NCBI GenBank assembly: GCA_964390335.1 | Contig: CAYMHU010000008.1 | Coordinates: 62,001-126,000 of the forward strand | Reading direction: 5' to 3' | Source of the DNA: Granulosicoccus sp964390335 | GTDB taxonomy: Bacteria; Pseudomonadota; Gammaproteobacteria; Granulosicoccales; Granulosicoccaceae | DNA: 64,000 bases | Shown here: piece by piece, positions 45,153-53,574 of the stretch | How the letters are laid out: every line of letters starts with the position of its first letter | Numbering within the stretch: the stretch's first letter is position 1 | The notes under the pieces: model-generated | Database searches by the model: none | What the model was told of the DNA's origin: nothing | Seen by the model: only the letters and a program-made list of their open reading frames with translations | Made by a program: the position numbers and the translations under genes

Positions 45153-46250
45153 TTATGTAGCGTTAGAACTGCATTGCTGTTCTTTTATTGCCCAGTCAAT
45201 ATGTTCATCCAGCATCGCATTACCTGAATTTCTCCGTGCTTTTAGCGCGTTCAACACATCTACACTATAGGGTGCATTACCCAAAGCCACTGCAATGTTT
45301 CTGCGCCAGCTTGTATACCCAATACGTCGAATGGGTGAACCTTGCATACGCTCGTTAAATTGTTCTTCCGTCCACGCGAATAGTTCAATTAAAGACTGCG
45401 CATCTAAGCCATGACGTGGTGAGAAGTCATCAACGGTGGTTGGCTTTGAAAATTTGTTAAACGGACAAACTAATTGGCAGTCATCGCAACCGTATATCCT
45501 GTTACCCATGGCGCGCCTAAATTCAATCGGAATACCGGTTTTAAGTTCAATGGTCAAATACGAAATGCAGCGTCTTGCATCAACCCGATACGGCGCAACA
45601 ATGGCATCGGTGGGGCAGGCTTGCATACACGCGGTGCAACTGCCGCAATGCGATGTTTGTTGTGGTGGGTCAACCGGTAACGGTAAGTCCGTGAATAATT
45701 CGCCGAGGAAAAACCATGAACCGGTTTTATCGTTTAATAGGTTGCTGTGTTTACCTATCCAGCCTAAACCTGCTTTTTCGGCAATGGCTTTTTCCAGCAC
45801 GGGTGCGCTATCGGTAAATGCGCGGTATTTAAATTCCCCAATGTTCGCTTGTATTTTGTTAGCCAGCGTTTTTAAGCGTTTCCTAAGCACTTTGTGATAA
45901 TCGCGTCCCAGCGCATACCGAGATACATAGCCCAATGTTGGATCGCTCAATACTGAATTGGCATCGCTAGCATCGGGTGGGTAGTAATCCAGCCGAACGG
46001 AAATGATGCGCAGGGTGCCGGGTTCCAGTTCCGGTGGGCGAGAACGTTTGGTTCCGTGGCGTTGCATGTAGTCCATTTCGCCATGAAATCCATCTTGCAA
46101 CCAATTGAGTAAATGCGTTTCGTGGGTTGATAAATCCGTATCGGTAATGGCACAGGCGGATAATCCTAATTCTGCAGCCCATTGCTTAATATCGAACGCT
46201 AGCTGTTCTGCTTGCGCTGTGCTCATCGATTGTGGATTGGATGCACTCAA
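45153..46250 (-). CDS. queG: Epoxyqueuosine reductase QueG
   Basis: Final step of queuosine synthesis in tRNA: reduces epoxyqueuosine using cobalamin and two 4Fe-4S clusters. The 365 residues show IRVLYYP-like RLDYYPPD, YALGRDYHKVLRKRL, FTDSAPVLEKAIAEKAGLGWIGKHSNLL, cluster motif CGSCTACMQACP, and the second CDDCQLVCPFN with GCDDC. The ATG overlaps the upstream cupin stop as ATGA, showing translational coupling. It has a C-terminal HEAT-like tail. Confidence 0.96.
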   Translation of the reverse strand: MSASNPQSMSTAQAEQLAFDIKQWAAELGLSACAITDTDLSTHETHLLNWLQDGFHGEMDYMQRHGTKRSRPPELEPGTLRIISVRLDYYPPDASDANSVLSDPTLGYVSRYALGRDYHKVLRKRLKTLANKIQANIGEFKYRAFTDSAPVLEKAIAEKAGLGWIGKHSNLLNDKTGSWFFLGELFTDLPLPVDPPQQTSHCGSCTACMQACPTDAIVAPYRVDARRCISYLTIELKTGIPIEFRRAMGNRIYGCDDCQLVCPFNKFSKPTTVDDFSPRHGLDAQSLIELFAWTEEQFNERMQGSPIRRIGYTSWRRNIAVALGNAPYSVDVLNALKARRNSGNAMLDEHIDWAIKEQQCSSNAT

Positions 46251-47095
46251 CTTTTGTCGTTTAGGTTTTTGTCGTTTAGTGTGGGGTCGTGTTCAGTATG
46301 AATGCTTGATCGTCCACCAAGATGACCGTTCTTATAATAAATGATGGTGCCAACTTCGCCCGTCCATGCTTGCCACGATTCAACTGGGTTACGCACCCAA
46401 CTACCAGTTTCATAAACTCCACGCGCATCTTTTAATACACCTTCCAACACTAGTACCTCTTCACCCAATGGATCGAGTTTGGGTTGGAAGCTGACCTTGT
46501 CAGTCCATCTTACAAGCATTGAATTATTGCCGTTATGCATATGCAACGGAAACACTTCAGTTCCGTCAACTGGACCCGGAAACCACTCGTTGTCCTCATC
46601 CAGAGTTATCACGCGACGGCGATCATCGTTAGTTTCGAATTGGCCAACAGCGAGATAAAATTCCAGTGGTGTATTGTTGTTTTCATTAAGCTTGTGGCCG
46701 TGACTCATAATCAATGACTGATTCCAAGGTTGACTATGATCCGGTTTTTCTAGCGGGTATCTAATGTAGGTGTGTTGGTGGGATACATTTTCATTATCTG
46801 CAATAACGCCGTTGATCAACAAAACTTCTAACCCTGACGAAGGTAGTGCAGCAAAGCGAGTATCGAGATCAAGACGCAACAGGGCAGTGAGCCGGGCTGT
46901 ATGTCCATGGATGTATTCCAGCACCCGGATATTGATGCCGGTAATTTGCGTTGGCTGCCATTTTGCGGCTGCACCCATCTGTTCGGCACGCTGCTGAAAA
47001 TCTGCGTTAACAGGCTGAGCGTTGGGCGGTAACAATTGCTCGATGAGCTGATTGGTTTGCTCGTTGGCGTTGGAATCTGGCGGCTCGGTGGGCAT
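46247..47095 (-). CDS. ChrR-like bicupin protein
   Basis: A 282-residue protein with two cupin domains of the ChrR (anti-sigma C-terminal) type. The second has the metal-site order FPLHMHNGNN followed by LGEEVLVLEGVLKDARGVYETGSWVRNP, the ChrR consensus. The first (about 50-180) has the same outline with GLEVLLINGV and HQHTYIRYP but fewer ligands. No ZnR-type anti-sigma domain and no sigma gene are present, so an enzymatic or sensor role is as likely as regulation. It overlaps queG by 4 bases. Confidence 0.75.
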   Translation of the reverse strand: MPTEPPDSNANEQTNQLIEQLLPPNAQPVNADFQQRAEQMGAAAKWQPTQITGINIRVLEYIHGHTARLTALLRLDLDTRFAALPSSGLEVLLINGVIADNENVSHQHTYIRYPLEKPDHSQPWNQSLIMSHGHKLNENNNTPLEFYLAVGQFETNDDRRRVITLDEDNEWFPGPVDGTEVFPLHMHNGNNSMLVRWTDKVSFQPKLDPLGEEVLVLEGVLKDARGVYETGSWVRNPVESWQAWTGEVGTIIYYKNGHLGGRSSIHTEHDPTLNDKNLNDKS

Positions 47096-47194
47096 GCCGT
47101 AAAAGCTGTTCTTCGTGTTGGATGCAGAATTATAGCGGCCAGTCGTGATTAGTACTGGACTCTTGCTGTGGCTGTGCTAAATTGGAGGTATGGA

Positions 47195-47209
47195 GAACAT
47201 TTGGAGAAC
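47195..47209 (+). promoter_or_regulatory. Candidate LexA operator GAAC-N7-GAAC
   Basis: GAAC at 47195-47198 and GAAC at 47206-47209 are exactly 7 bases apart; the reverse complement reads GTTC-N7-GTTC, the alphaproteobacterial SOS box. The site ends 3 bases before the lexA ATG and covers its Shine-Dalgarno, where a bound repressor would block early transcription. No CTG-N10-CAG box was seen. The repeated GGAGAAC could also be partly a ribosome-site coincidence. Confidence 0.55.
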
Positions 47210-47212
47210 GTT

Positions 47213-47902
47213 ATGGGCGCGTTACTGCCACTCACCCACTTAGAAAACAGGGTTCTCAGCGCTATTAGCCAGCATATTAGTAGCCATGGGCAGTCTCCCA
47301 CCATTGCGGAGCTGGCCCAATCGCTGCGCCTGAAATCCAAAGGCACAGTGCACCGTTATGTGCAATCGCTGATCGAAAAAGGCCGGCTAGAGCGTCACGG
47401 TACTGGCTGGCGCGGGCTGCGGATAGTCGGACAAGCCGACAACAACCTTGAATTTACACCATCGGCAAGCACGGGCAATGTTCTCAACTTAATTACCTTG
47501 CCTGCGGAACGTGTTACTTCGGGCGATTTTAAATTACCACTACTGGGCAAAATTGCCGCAGGGCAGCCTATCGAGGCCATAGAAGATCAAGAACATCTCG
47601 ACCTAGCCGAGTTTTTTATAGGGCCAGATCGGTATGCGTTAAAAGTGTCGGGTAATTCAATGATGGATGTGGGCATTCTGGATGGCGACACCGTTATTCT
47701 GCGCAAAACAGCTCAGGTGCGAAAAGGCGACATTGTCGTTGCGCTGATAGACGGCCAAGAAGCAACGCTGAAACGATTAGGTAGCACCGATAACGGAATG
47801 GTTGAACTCATTCCCGAGAATAAATCTTTAACCACTATGCACTACTCAAGCGACAGGGTTAGTTTTCAGGGTGTATTGGTTGGTCAACTACGTAGCTATT
47901 AA
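47213..47902 (+). CDS. lexA: LexA-type SOS repressor with an alpha-like recognition helix
   Basis: A 229-residue self-cleaving repressor; ATG 47213 with GGAGA before it (an in-frame start at 47168 would be upstream of the operator). The winged helix has TIAELAQSLRL and then a recognition helix LKSKGTVHRYVQSL. E. coli contact residues Asn41, Ala42, Glu44 and Glu45 are replaced by Gly44, Thr45, His47 and Arg48, resembling alphaproteobacterial LexA. The C-terminal domain has the Ala116-Gly117 cleavage site, catalytic Ser149 (SGNSM) and Lys187. All proteolytic residues are intact. It may control itself and the 72-codon gene 15 bases downstream. Confidence 0.9.
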   Translation: MGALLPLTHLENRVLSAISQHISSHGQSPTIAELAQSLRLKSKGTVHRYVQSLIEKGRLERHGTGWRGLRIVGQADNNLEFTPSASTGNVLNLITLPAERVTSGDFKLPLLGKIAAGQPIEAIEDQEHLDLAEFFIGPDRYALKVSGNSMMDVGILDGDTVILRKTAQVRKGDIVVALIDGQEATLKRLGSTDNGMVELIPENKSLTTMHYSSDRVSFQGVLVGQLRSY

Positions 47903-47917
47903 TAACTCAATAACATT

Positions 47918-48136
47918 ATGGACAAACTAGACGAAGATTCACTGCACGCGCTAAAAGTGGCGTTTTGCTATATGCCTAAAGCTATCGAGGTCAATGAATT
48001 TGATTTTGCAGGCAGGGTAGATAAAGTGCTTGCAGATATAGAAACCGTACGCGAAATATTGTTATACAACGATACCGACCCTGACGAAGTCTATGGCGAT
48101 CTAAACCCGGACGACTCTCCGAATTCGAGTTACTAG
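47918..48136 (+). CDS. Small acidic hypothetical protein
   Basis: A 72-residue acidic protein, 15 bases after the lexA stop, with no recognised domain. It is rich in Asp and Glu, especially in the C-terminal DTDPDEVYGDLNPDDSP, and has a short helical stretch. No good Shine-Dalgarno is seen, so translation may depend on lexA reading. By position it may be SOS-controlled. The frame and its position support a real gene, but conservation must be tested. Confidence 0.55.
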   Translation: MDKLDEDSLHALKVAFCYMPKAIEVNEFDFAGRVDKVLADIETVREILLYNDTDPDEVYGDLNPDDSPNSSY

Positions 48137-48166
48137 CAATCAATCAGAACCCGATATGGAGCATCA

Positions 48167-48559
48167 ATGAATATAAGCGGAAAATTCAGCGCAGAGCTTG
48201 CACCTGTTGATACGCATGCACAAAGTGCTAATGGCAACGCGCTGGGTCGCATGACACTCAATAAAACATACGAAGGTGAACTCAGTGGCAGCAGTACCGG
48301 AGAAATGCTCAGCGCAATGACGGGCACCGAGGGTTCAGCCGGGTACGTTGCAATCGAGCATGTGGTGGGTACGATTGCAGGTAAACAAGGCAGCTTTGTA
48401 TTGCAGCATTTTGGCATTATGGACCGAGGCGCCGATCGCTTGGTGTTGGAAGTGGTACCAGATTCCGGCACTGGCGACCTAGCGGGTTTGTCTGGCACTA
48501 TGAGAATCGAGATCACTGATGGCCAGCATTTCTATCATTTCGATTATGAGCTGAGTTGA
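48167..48559 (+). CDS. DUF3224 domain protein
   Basis: A 130-residue single-domain protein. Its text (GRMTLNKTYEGELSGSSTGEMLSA; EGSAGYVAIEHVVGTIAGKQGSFVLQHFGIMDRG; LEVVPDSGTGDLAGLSGTMRIEI) follows the DUF3224 family, which has a calycin-like barrel related to allene oxide cyclase. Function unknown. It lies in the same direction as, and 30 bases behind, the small acidic protein and is followed closely by a GNAT gene. Confidence 0.85.
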   Translation: MNISGKFSAELAPVDTHAQSANGNALGRMTLNKTYEGELSGSSTGEMLSAMTGTEGSAGYVAIEHVVGTIAGKQGSFVLQHFGIMDRGADRLVLEVVPDSGTGDLAGLSGTMRIEITDGQHFYHFDYELS

Positions 48560-48582
48560 TTTCAACTAAGTATCACAGATTC

Positions 48583-49305
48583 ATGAGTGTGCTAACTAAC
48601 GATTTAAACCAACCCATAGGGAATCCAGTCGATAATTGGGTTGCCGCTGATTTACCATCCGACGCAACAGTAACTGGCCAGTACTGCCGCATTGAACTTT
48701 TGAATGTGCAACGCGATTGCGAACAATTGTATGAAGCGTTCTCGCTAGACACCGATGCCAGAAACTGGACCTATTTACCGTACGGGCCTTTTTCAACCGT
48801 AGCGCAATTCCAAGCCTGGCTTGAACAATCGAGCCAAAGTACCGATCCGTTGTTCTACACCATCATCGACAACACCACCCATCAGGCTGTTGGGCTGGCC
48901 AGCTATTTAAGAATAGAGCCTGAAACAGGTGTTATTGAAGTAGGGCATATTCATTTCTCACCCAGGATACAACGCAGCCGAATCTCAACCGAAGCCATGT
49001 ATTTAATGATGAGGCGAGTGTTCGTTGAACTTGGATACCGCCGATACGAATGGAAATGCGATGCCTTAAATCAGCCTTCCAGAAATGCTGCGCTTCGATT
49101 TGGTTTTCAGTTCGAAGGTGTCTTTCGACAGGCCACCATGTATAAAAGCCGAAATCGCGACACCGCTTGGTTTGCGATTATTGATAAAGACTGGCCAAAA
49201 CAACAGTCGGCTTTTGAACAATGGTTAAAGCCGGAAAATTTCGATAATGACGGGTTGCAAATTCGAAAATTGTCCGACTTTAGCCAATGGTTGCTATCCG
49301 AATAA
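48583..49305 (+). CDS. RimJ/RimL-type GNAT acetyltransferase
   Basis: About 240 residues from ATG 48583; the frame is open to a TTG at 48556 that overlaps the DUF3224 stop. The fold is that of ribosomal-protein-type N-acetyltransferases: WTYLPYGPFSTVAQFQAWL, EVGHIHFSPRIQRSRISTEAMYLMMRRVF, and the C-terminal LNQPSRNAALRFGFQFEGVFRQ. Its substrate may be a small molecule or a protein N-terminus. It converges on the SRAP gene with a 12-base overlap of the stop regions. Confidence 0.85.
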   Translation: MSVLTNDLNQPIGNPVDNWVAADLPSDATVTGQYCRIELLNVQRDCEQLYEAFSLDTDARNWTYLPYGPFSTVAQFQAWLEQSSQSTDPLFYTIIDNTTHQAVGLASYLRIEPETGVIEVGHIHFSPRIQRSRISTEAMYLMMRRVFVELGYRRYEWKCDALNQPSRNAALRFGFQFEGVFRQATMYKSRNRDTAWFAIIDKDWPKQQSAFEQWLKPENFDNDGLQIRKLSDFSQWLLSE

Positions 49306-49986
49306 ATCGCCAACCCGTTTGGCCGACACACACTCCGGCCCTTCATTGCGTGCAGAATTAACGTAGTCGCTCACTTCGGTTAGCGACAGTGCGTCGTTGC
49401 TGGCCGGTTGCATCAAGCCGTCAATCGTTTCCACATCCGATGGTTGTATCCATTTCAATGCATCATCGGGCGTCAAAATTACTGGCATTCTGTGGTGCAC
49501 GCGGCTGAAAGTGTCGTTTGCTGCCAAGGTCACAATACACACTTGTTCGCGAGCATCCGCATCGTCTTGTTTGCTCTTAGCAATGGGTTGATATAGGCCT
49601 GCAAGGAACATGGCATCAGCATCGCTGGGTTTTATAAAGTAGGGCGTTTTAATTTTCCCGTCGCGATGCCATTCGTAAAATCCGTTGACCGGTACTAGCA
49701 CCCGGTGCTCGGCAATTAACTGACGAAAGCTTGGTTTTTCGCGCACGGTTTCACTGCGCGCATTGATCAGCGGCGCTGAAAATTTTCCAGGCTTAGCCCA
49801 GGAAGGCAATACACCCCATTTCATGGATTTAAGTACTGGCGCATCGTCGAGCCATTGAACGACGTCCAGTGATTGGCTGGGCGCGACATTAAAGCGCGGG
49901 TCGCGAGTGGGCCAGACATCCATTCCAAGCATTGCGAGTAGCAGCCGCACGCCTTCGTTATCAGAAACATTAATTCGGCCACACAT
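49294..49986 (-). CDS. SRAP-family protein (HMCES/YedK), abasic-site DNA-protein crosslinker
   Basis: Shields abasic sites in single-stranded DNA by forming a thiazolidine link with the N-terminal Cys. The required Cys2 is present right after Met1 (MCGRI). Further marks are FNVAPSQ, WGVLPSWAK, the NARSET block, GFYEW with the catalytic Glu, and VHHRMPVIL with the catalytic His. The 230-residue length fits. It is divergent from nth, also a repair gene, and lies 1.4 kb from lexA. The shared upstream gap has two inverted repeats. Confidence 0.94.
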   Translation of the reverse strand: MCGRINVSDNEGVRLLLAMLGMDVWPTRDPRFNVAPSQSLDVVQWLDDAPVLKSMKWGVLPSWAKPGKFSAPLINARSETVREKPSFRQLIAEHRVLVPVNGFYEWHRDGKIKTPYFIKPSDADAMFLAGLYQPIAKSKQDDADAREQVCIVTLAANDTFSRVHHRMPVILTPDDALKWIQPSDVETIDGLMQPASNDALSLTEVSDYVNSARNEGPECVSAKRVGDLFG

Positions 49987-50026
49987 AGACGGTACCCCGG
50001 ACTTCTGCGGATTTAATTACTAGAAT

Positions 50027-50065
50027 ACCAGTCATTGATTGAATGATACTGGTCTCAGATGAGAC
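50027..50065. repeat. Two adjacent inverted repeats between SRAP gene and nth
   Basis: ACCAGT-CATT (50027-50036) pairs with AATG-AT-ACTGGT (50042-50053) around five bases, a near-perfect palindrome of 27 bases. Immediately beside it GTCTC-AGAT-GAGAC (50052-50065) forms a second palindrome. Both lie in the divergent promoter gap. They may be operators or RNA hairpins; no known motif is recognised. Confidence 0.6.
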
Positions 50066-50116
50066 TAACGCAATTTAATGTACAGTAAATAGACTCCGGC
50101 GGCAGCACACACAACA

Positions 50117-50854
50117 ATGAACCCAGAAAAACGAGCGCAGATTTTCGCACGCTGGAAAAAAGCCAACCCCAACCCGGAAACGGAGCTGGAGTTCAGCTCG
50201 CCGTTTGAGCTACTCATCTCGGTTTTGCTGTCGGCGCAAGCCACCGATGTGAGCGTTAATCTGGCCACTCGCAAATTGTATGCAGAGGCCAATACGGCGA
50301 AGGGCATACTCGATCTGGGCGAGGCGAAGGTGCGAAACCATATCAAAACCATTGGGCTGTTCAATACGAAAGCCAAAAACGTCATTAAAACCTGTCAAAT
50401 ACTGCATGAGAAACACAATGGCGAAGTGCCACAAGATCGCGAGGCGCTGGAAGCGCTGCCAGGAGTAGGCCGTAAAACAGCCAATGTGGTTCTGAACACC
50501 GCGTTCAGGCAGGTGGCCATGGCGGTGGATACGCATATTTTCAGAGTGTCGAACCGCACGCGCATTGCACCGGGTAAAGATGTACTGGAAGTGGAGCGCA
50601 AGCTGCTCAAGTTCGTACCGCAAGACTACCTACTGGATGCGCATCATTGGCTCATTTTGCATGGCCGCTACGTGTGCGTGGCCAGAAAACCAAAGTGCCC
50701 TGAATGCAATATCAGCGATCTGTGTGAATTCAAGACAAAAACCAGCGCAACCCTCACTAAGCCCGCCGCAAAATCAAAACGGTTAAGCAAAAAAGCCAGC
50801 CAGTCAACGGGTGAAAAAAACAAAATGAAAAAGCGTGCCAGCAAGAAAACGTAA
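50117..50854 (+). CDS. nth: Endonuclease III with a lysine-rich tail
   Basis: Base-excision repair glycosylase/AP lyase for oxidised pyrimidines. The HhH motif contains catalytic Lys120 (LPGVGRKTANVV) and Asp138 (AVDTHIFRV), the same numbers as E. coli. The 4Fe-4S cluster motif CVARKPKCPECNISDLC (C-x6-C-x2-C-x5-C) is intact. The protein is 245 residues; about 30 residues after the cluster are a Lys/Ser-rich extension absent from E. coli Nth, possibly aiding DNA binding. Divergent from the SRAP gene. Confidence 0.95.
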   Translation: MNPEKRAQIFARWKKANPNPETELEFSSPFELLISVLLSAQATDVSVNLATRKLYAEANTAKGILDLGEAKVRNHIKTIGLFNTKAKNVIKTCQILHEKHNGEVPQDREALEALPGVGRKTANVVLNTAFRQVAMAVDTHIFRVSNRTRIAPGKDVLEVERKLLKFVPQDYLLDAHHWLILHGRYVCVARKPKCPECNISDLCEFKTKTSATLTKPAAKSKRLSKKASQSTGEKNKMKKRASKKT

Positions 50855-51059
50855 AGTAGGGTCTCGGTGGAATTGATCGACTGGCGTTTTAAAAAACGAG
50901 TTTGTCGACGCTTTATTTTGATCGCGTGTGTGCAAGAATTCGTTCACCTTGCAAACTAACGTCATATCTTTTCAAATGGCGTCTTATTGCCAATCAGTAT
51001 GGTTTCAATCTGCCGCTAAGTTGCTATTCTTACCTTAGTAACTTTTTGGAATTGTTCTC

Positions 51060-53210
51060 GTGGCACGTGCCTATCCATTAACCGACCTGATCAAGCTAGT
51101 TCGAGCTTACGGGGTATTGGCTGGCACCGGTGAAATGGACCGCGTTATCGCAGGCGAAATTTCTCGCCGCTGGATTGCCAACGAGGTCGAGCACCTTGTT
51201 CCATTATCTTCACTACCCCCAGCACTGTTCCATACACAACGGGGCCGCGACTTACTCGCCGATGAGCTGTTCCCGGACGAAGACATCGACCCGGAAACCA
51301 TCGACCCGGATTCGCTTGATATCCGTAAGCTGGGCGCCACGCATCTAATAAACACCAACCGCCTGCCTAAATTAGAACCGTGTATTCACTCGGCTGTGTT
51401 GGCAGCCAATATGTTGCTTGGGGTGCGTTTGTACGGTAGTCATGGCCAGGGAATGCCCACCATGACCCACGATTTAATCGTTGCCACTATGCTGCATGGC
51501 ACCTTGGGTAAGGCGTATCGCTACAGTGCCATTAGCTCCAGCGACCATGAAATCGTTGACGACAGCTACATTTTCACTTGGTTCGGCGATGTTGTTGCCA
51601 GCCACGTACGCATACTAGATGACTACCTAAAGCACTTTGAGCATGCAATAGAGCAAGGGGTAACCCCGGATGCGCCTCCCACTCGAGAAATCGCCACTGC
51701 CGTAGCGGCGATAGAAGCAAGCCGCCTCAGGCTCACCGCGCGAGCCGCCGGCGATCAGGTCATTAGCTTTCTCGACCCGCAAAGCTTGGCTGAGCTTCGC
51801 GCTGCTGGTGTTGATACAAGCTGTGATTTCCCGGAACGCCCCATACTCGAAACCGACTATGCGCGAACTCAAGTGGCATTCGGTTTGCCGGGTGTTGATC
51901 ACTACGCGTTAAGAGAACCACTGCGCAACACCTTGCTCATGGCGGTTAAGGATGCGCTGGACGACCCTGCCAAGCGTGAAAGATTATCTGGTCGTCGAGG
52001 CAAGGCGGTGCATGAGGTTCATATGAACTTGCCGGTCATGGAATATTATGTTGCGGCCGACTCCCCTAACTCTATTGAAACCGTGCATCTGGCCAGTTTG
52101 GAAATGATGCGCTCGTTGGAGAAAGGGCGTCGCAAATCGTTGAGTACGATGTCGGCGCACGCATTCCGGATTTCAGCTATTGCAGAGAAGGTGCTGGGTA
52201 GAGCATTAGAGCCATTGATAGTCACGCTTGCGATGTTGCACGATGTCGTTGAAGACGGTTCCGCTCGTGTTACTGGTTACGGGCACTCCTTGCGTAAAAT
52301 CCAATTTCGTTTTGGTGGTCCTATCGCGGCCATGGTGTCGGAGCTAACCGATTCCAATGCCCACACTGATGGTGTCAACAAGGCAGCCATAACACTTAGC
52401 CACCCTCATTTAATGGCGCCGCAAGAACAATATAACTTTGATAGCTTCACGCAAACCAATTTAAAACCCACTGAGGCTAATCTGCCTTATACCTTGTCCG
52501 GTATTGTTATTAAGTTGCTGGATACCGTCGTATCTCTGGAAGAGGGTATACGCGACCCGGAACTTATGTCCGGTCACTGGCGGCACAGCGGTGCGCGAAT
52601 TTATTGGGCGCAAAGAATCCGCGGCGCCATTGTGAATCCACTGATGGAACGCTTGCTAATGGAGTTGAAGGCAAGCCAGATTGATCCGAAATATTATCGG
52701 CGGCAGCATCATGTGAATACAGTGCGGCTGCGTGCGGGTTTGGCATTGCTCGACACCGCGATGATGTATCTGGATTTATACGTTACCCAAAACCTTGCCA
52801 TTTTAGCCATGGAGTACGGCTTGGACTCAGTTCAGCGAGACACCTTAATCAGTTTGTTCAACGACCCCAATGTTGATGCTGAACAATTTGAGGCTCGAGT
52901 TTTAAACGATTTACTAGACGATAAAAAGTTACAAATTGCAGTAAAAGAGGGCAGCATTTCCTGTATTGGATACTCCACACTGTTTCCCAAGGATGCCAAA
53001 GACACCTGCGAACGTGATGCATCCACATTTTTGGATTATCGTGCCAGTGCGCTCAGGCGTCAGGCCATTCGACGCGAACTCCAGCTGGACACAACCGAAA
53101 AGCTCAATGCCTTGGAAATAAGAAAAGAGCAGCTATTACGTCGCTTTGATTTAAGCATTGATGAGCGCGATAAATTATTTGATCAGCAATACACTGCGCA
53201 CACCGGTTAG
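51060..53210 (+). CDS. Tandem HD-domain protein with a SpoT/RelA-like hydrolase site
   Basis: A 716-residue protein with GTG start and a weak GGAAT ribosome site. The second half of the core (about 350-500) has the HD order of RelA/SpoT hydrolases: His367 (SAHAFRIS), His394-Asp395 in TLAMLHDVVEDG, and Asp488 in VIKLLDTVVSLE. The first half (about 95-155) has a similar layout, His110 (CIHSAV), THDL, then MLHG where Asp is replaced by Gly147, so it may be a decayed copy. No synthetase, TGS or ACT domain is seen. The C-terminal quarter is helical with a coiled coil. I do not recognise a named family. It may be a small-alarmone hydrolase or a non-nucleotide HD enzyme. Confidence 0.7.
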   Translation: MARAYPLTDLIKLVRAYGVLAGTGEMDRVIAGEISRRWIANEVEHLVPLSSLPPALFHTQRGRDLLADELFPDEDIDPETIDPDSLDIRKLGATHLINTNRLPKLEPCIHSAVLAANMLLGVRLYGSHGQGMPTMTHDLIVATMLHGTLGKAYRYSAISSSDHEIVDDSYIFTWFGDVVASHVRILDDYLKHFEHAIEQGVTPDAPPTREIATAVAAIEASRLRLTARAAGDQVISFLDPQSLAELRAAGVDTSCDFPERPILETDYARTQVAFGLPGVDHYALREPLRNTLLMAVKDALDDPAKRERLSGRRGKAVHEVHMNLPVMEYYVAADSPNSIETVHLASLEMMRSLEKGRRKSLSTMSAHAFRISAIAEKVLGRALEPLIVTLAMLHDVVEDGSARVTGYGHSLRKIQFRFGGPIAAMVSELTDSNAHTDGVNKAAITLSHPHLMAPQEQYNFDSFTQTNLKPTEANLPYTLSGIVIKLLDTVVSLEEGIRDPELMSGHWRHSGARIYWAQRIRGAIVNPLMERLLMELKASQIDPKYYRRQHHVNTVRLRAGLALLDTAMMYLDLYVTQNLAILAMEYGLDSVQRDTLISLFNDPNVDAEQFEARVLNDLLDDKKLQIAVKEGSISCIGYSTLFPKDAKDTCERDASTFLDYRASALRRQAIRRELQLDTTEKLNALEIRKEQLLRRFDLSIDERDKLFDQQYTAHTG

Positions 53211-53574
53211 TTTAGATAACCGAAAAAAAACCAACTCATATAAATCTGAGTCACGTTTTTTCATTACCATTTTAAGCGTCACGTTACGCGATTTTGCTTG
53301 CTAATTTACACGCGTAAAGTCACCCCACCGTCAGTCTTGATTCAGCGTATAAAGTTCCAGTGCTAGCATTACAACTGTACTTTTGATGCCTGTTGATACA
53401 AAAAACAGAACAAATCTGTTGATTCGTTGAGTTTGATTTTATAACGAGCTTATTCAGAAAAGTTCCATCGAATTTTTAGGCGATTTTTGCGCCTGAACTT
53501 TACCCGCACGTGCCACTCAGTTTTGTGACTGTGAAAAATTATTCATAGCTAAACACTCAACTAGGAGATAAATC
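53211..53574. other. Gene-free stretch between the HD protein and the spondin protein
   Basis: About 360 bases without a supported gene. Near its left end, ACTCA and TGAGT at about 53233-53252 could form a short hairpin followed by CACG and a T6 run, a weak terminator for the HD gene. The right end is AT-rich with AGGAGAT before the spondin GTG start. Nothing else stands out. Confidence 0.5.

Noticed and set aside
47096..47212. E. coli-type LexA box (CTGT-N8-ACAG) before lexA
   Set aside because: None with that spacing was seen; only GAAC-N7-GAAC stands out.
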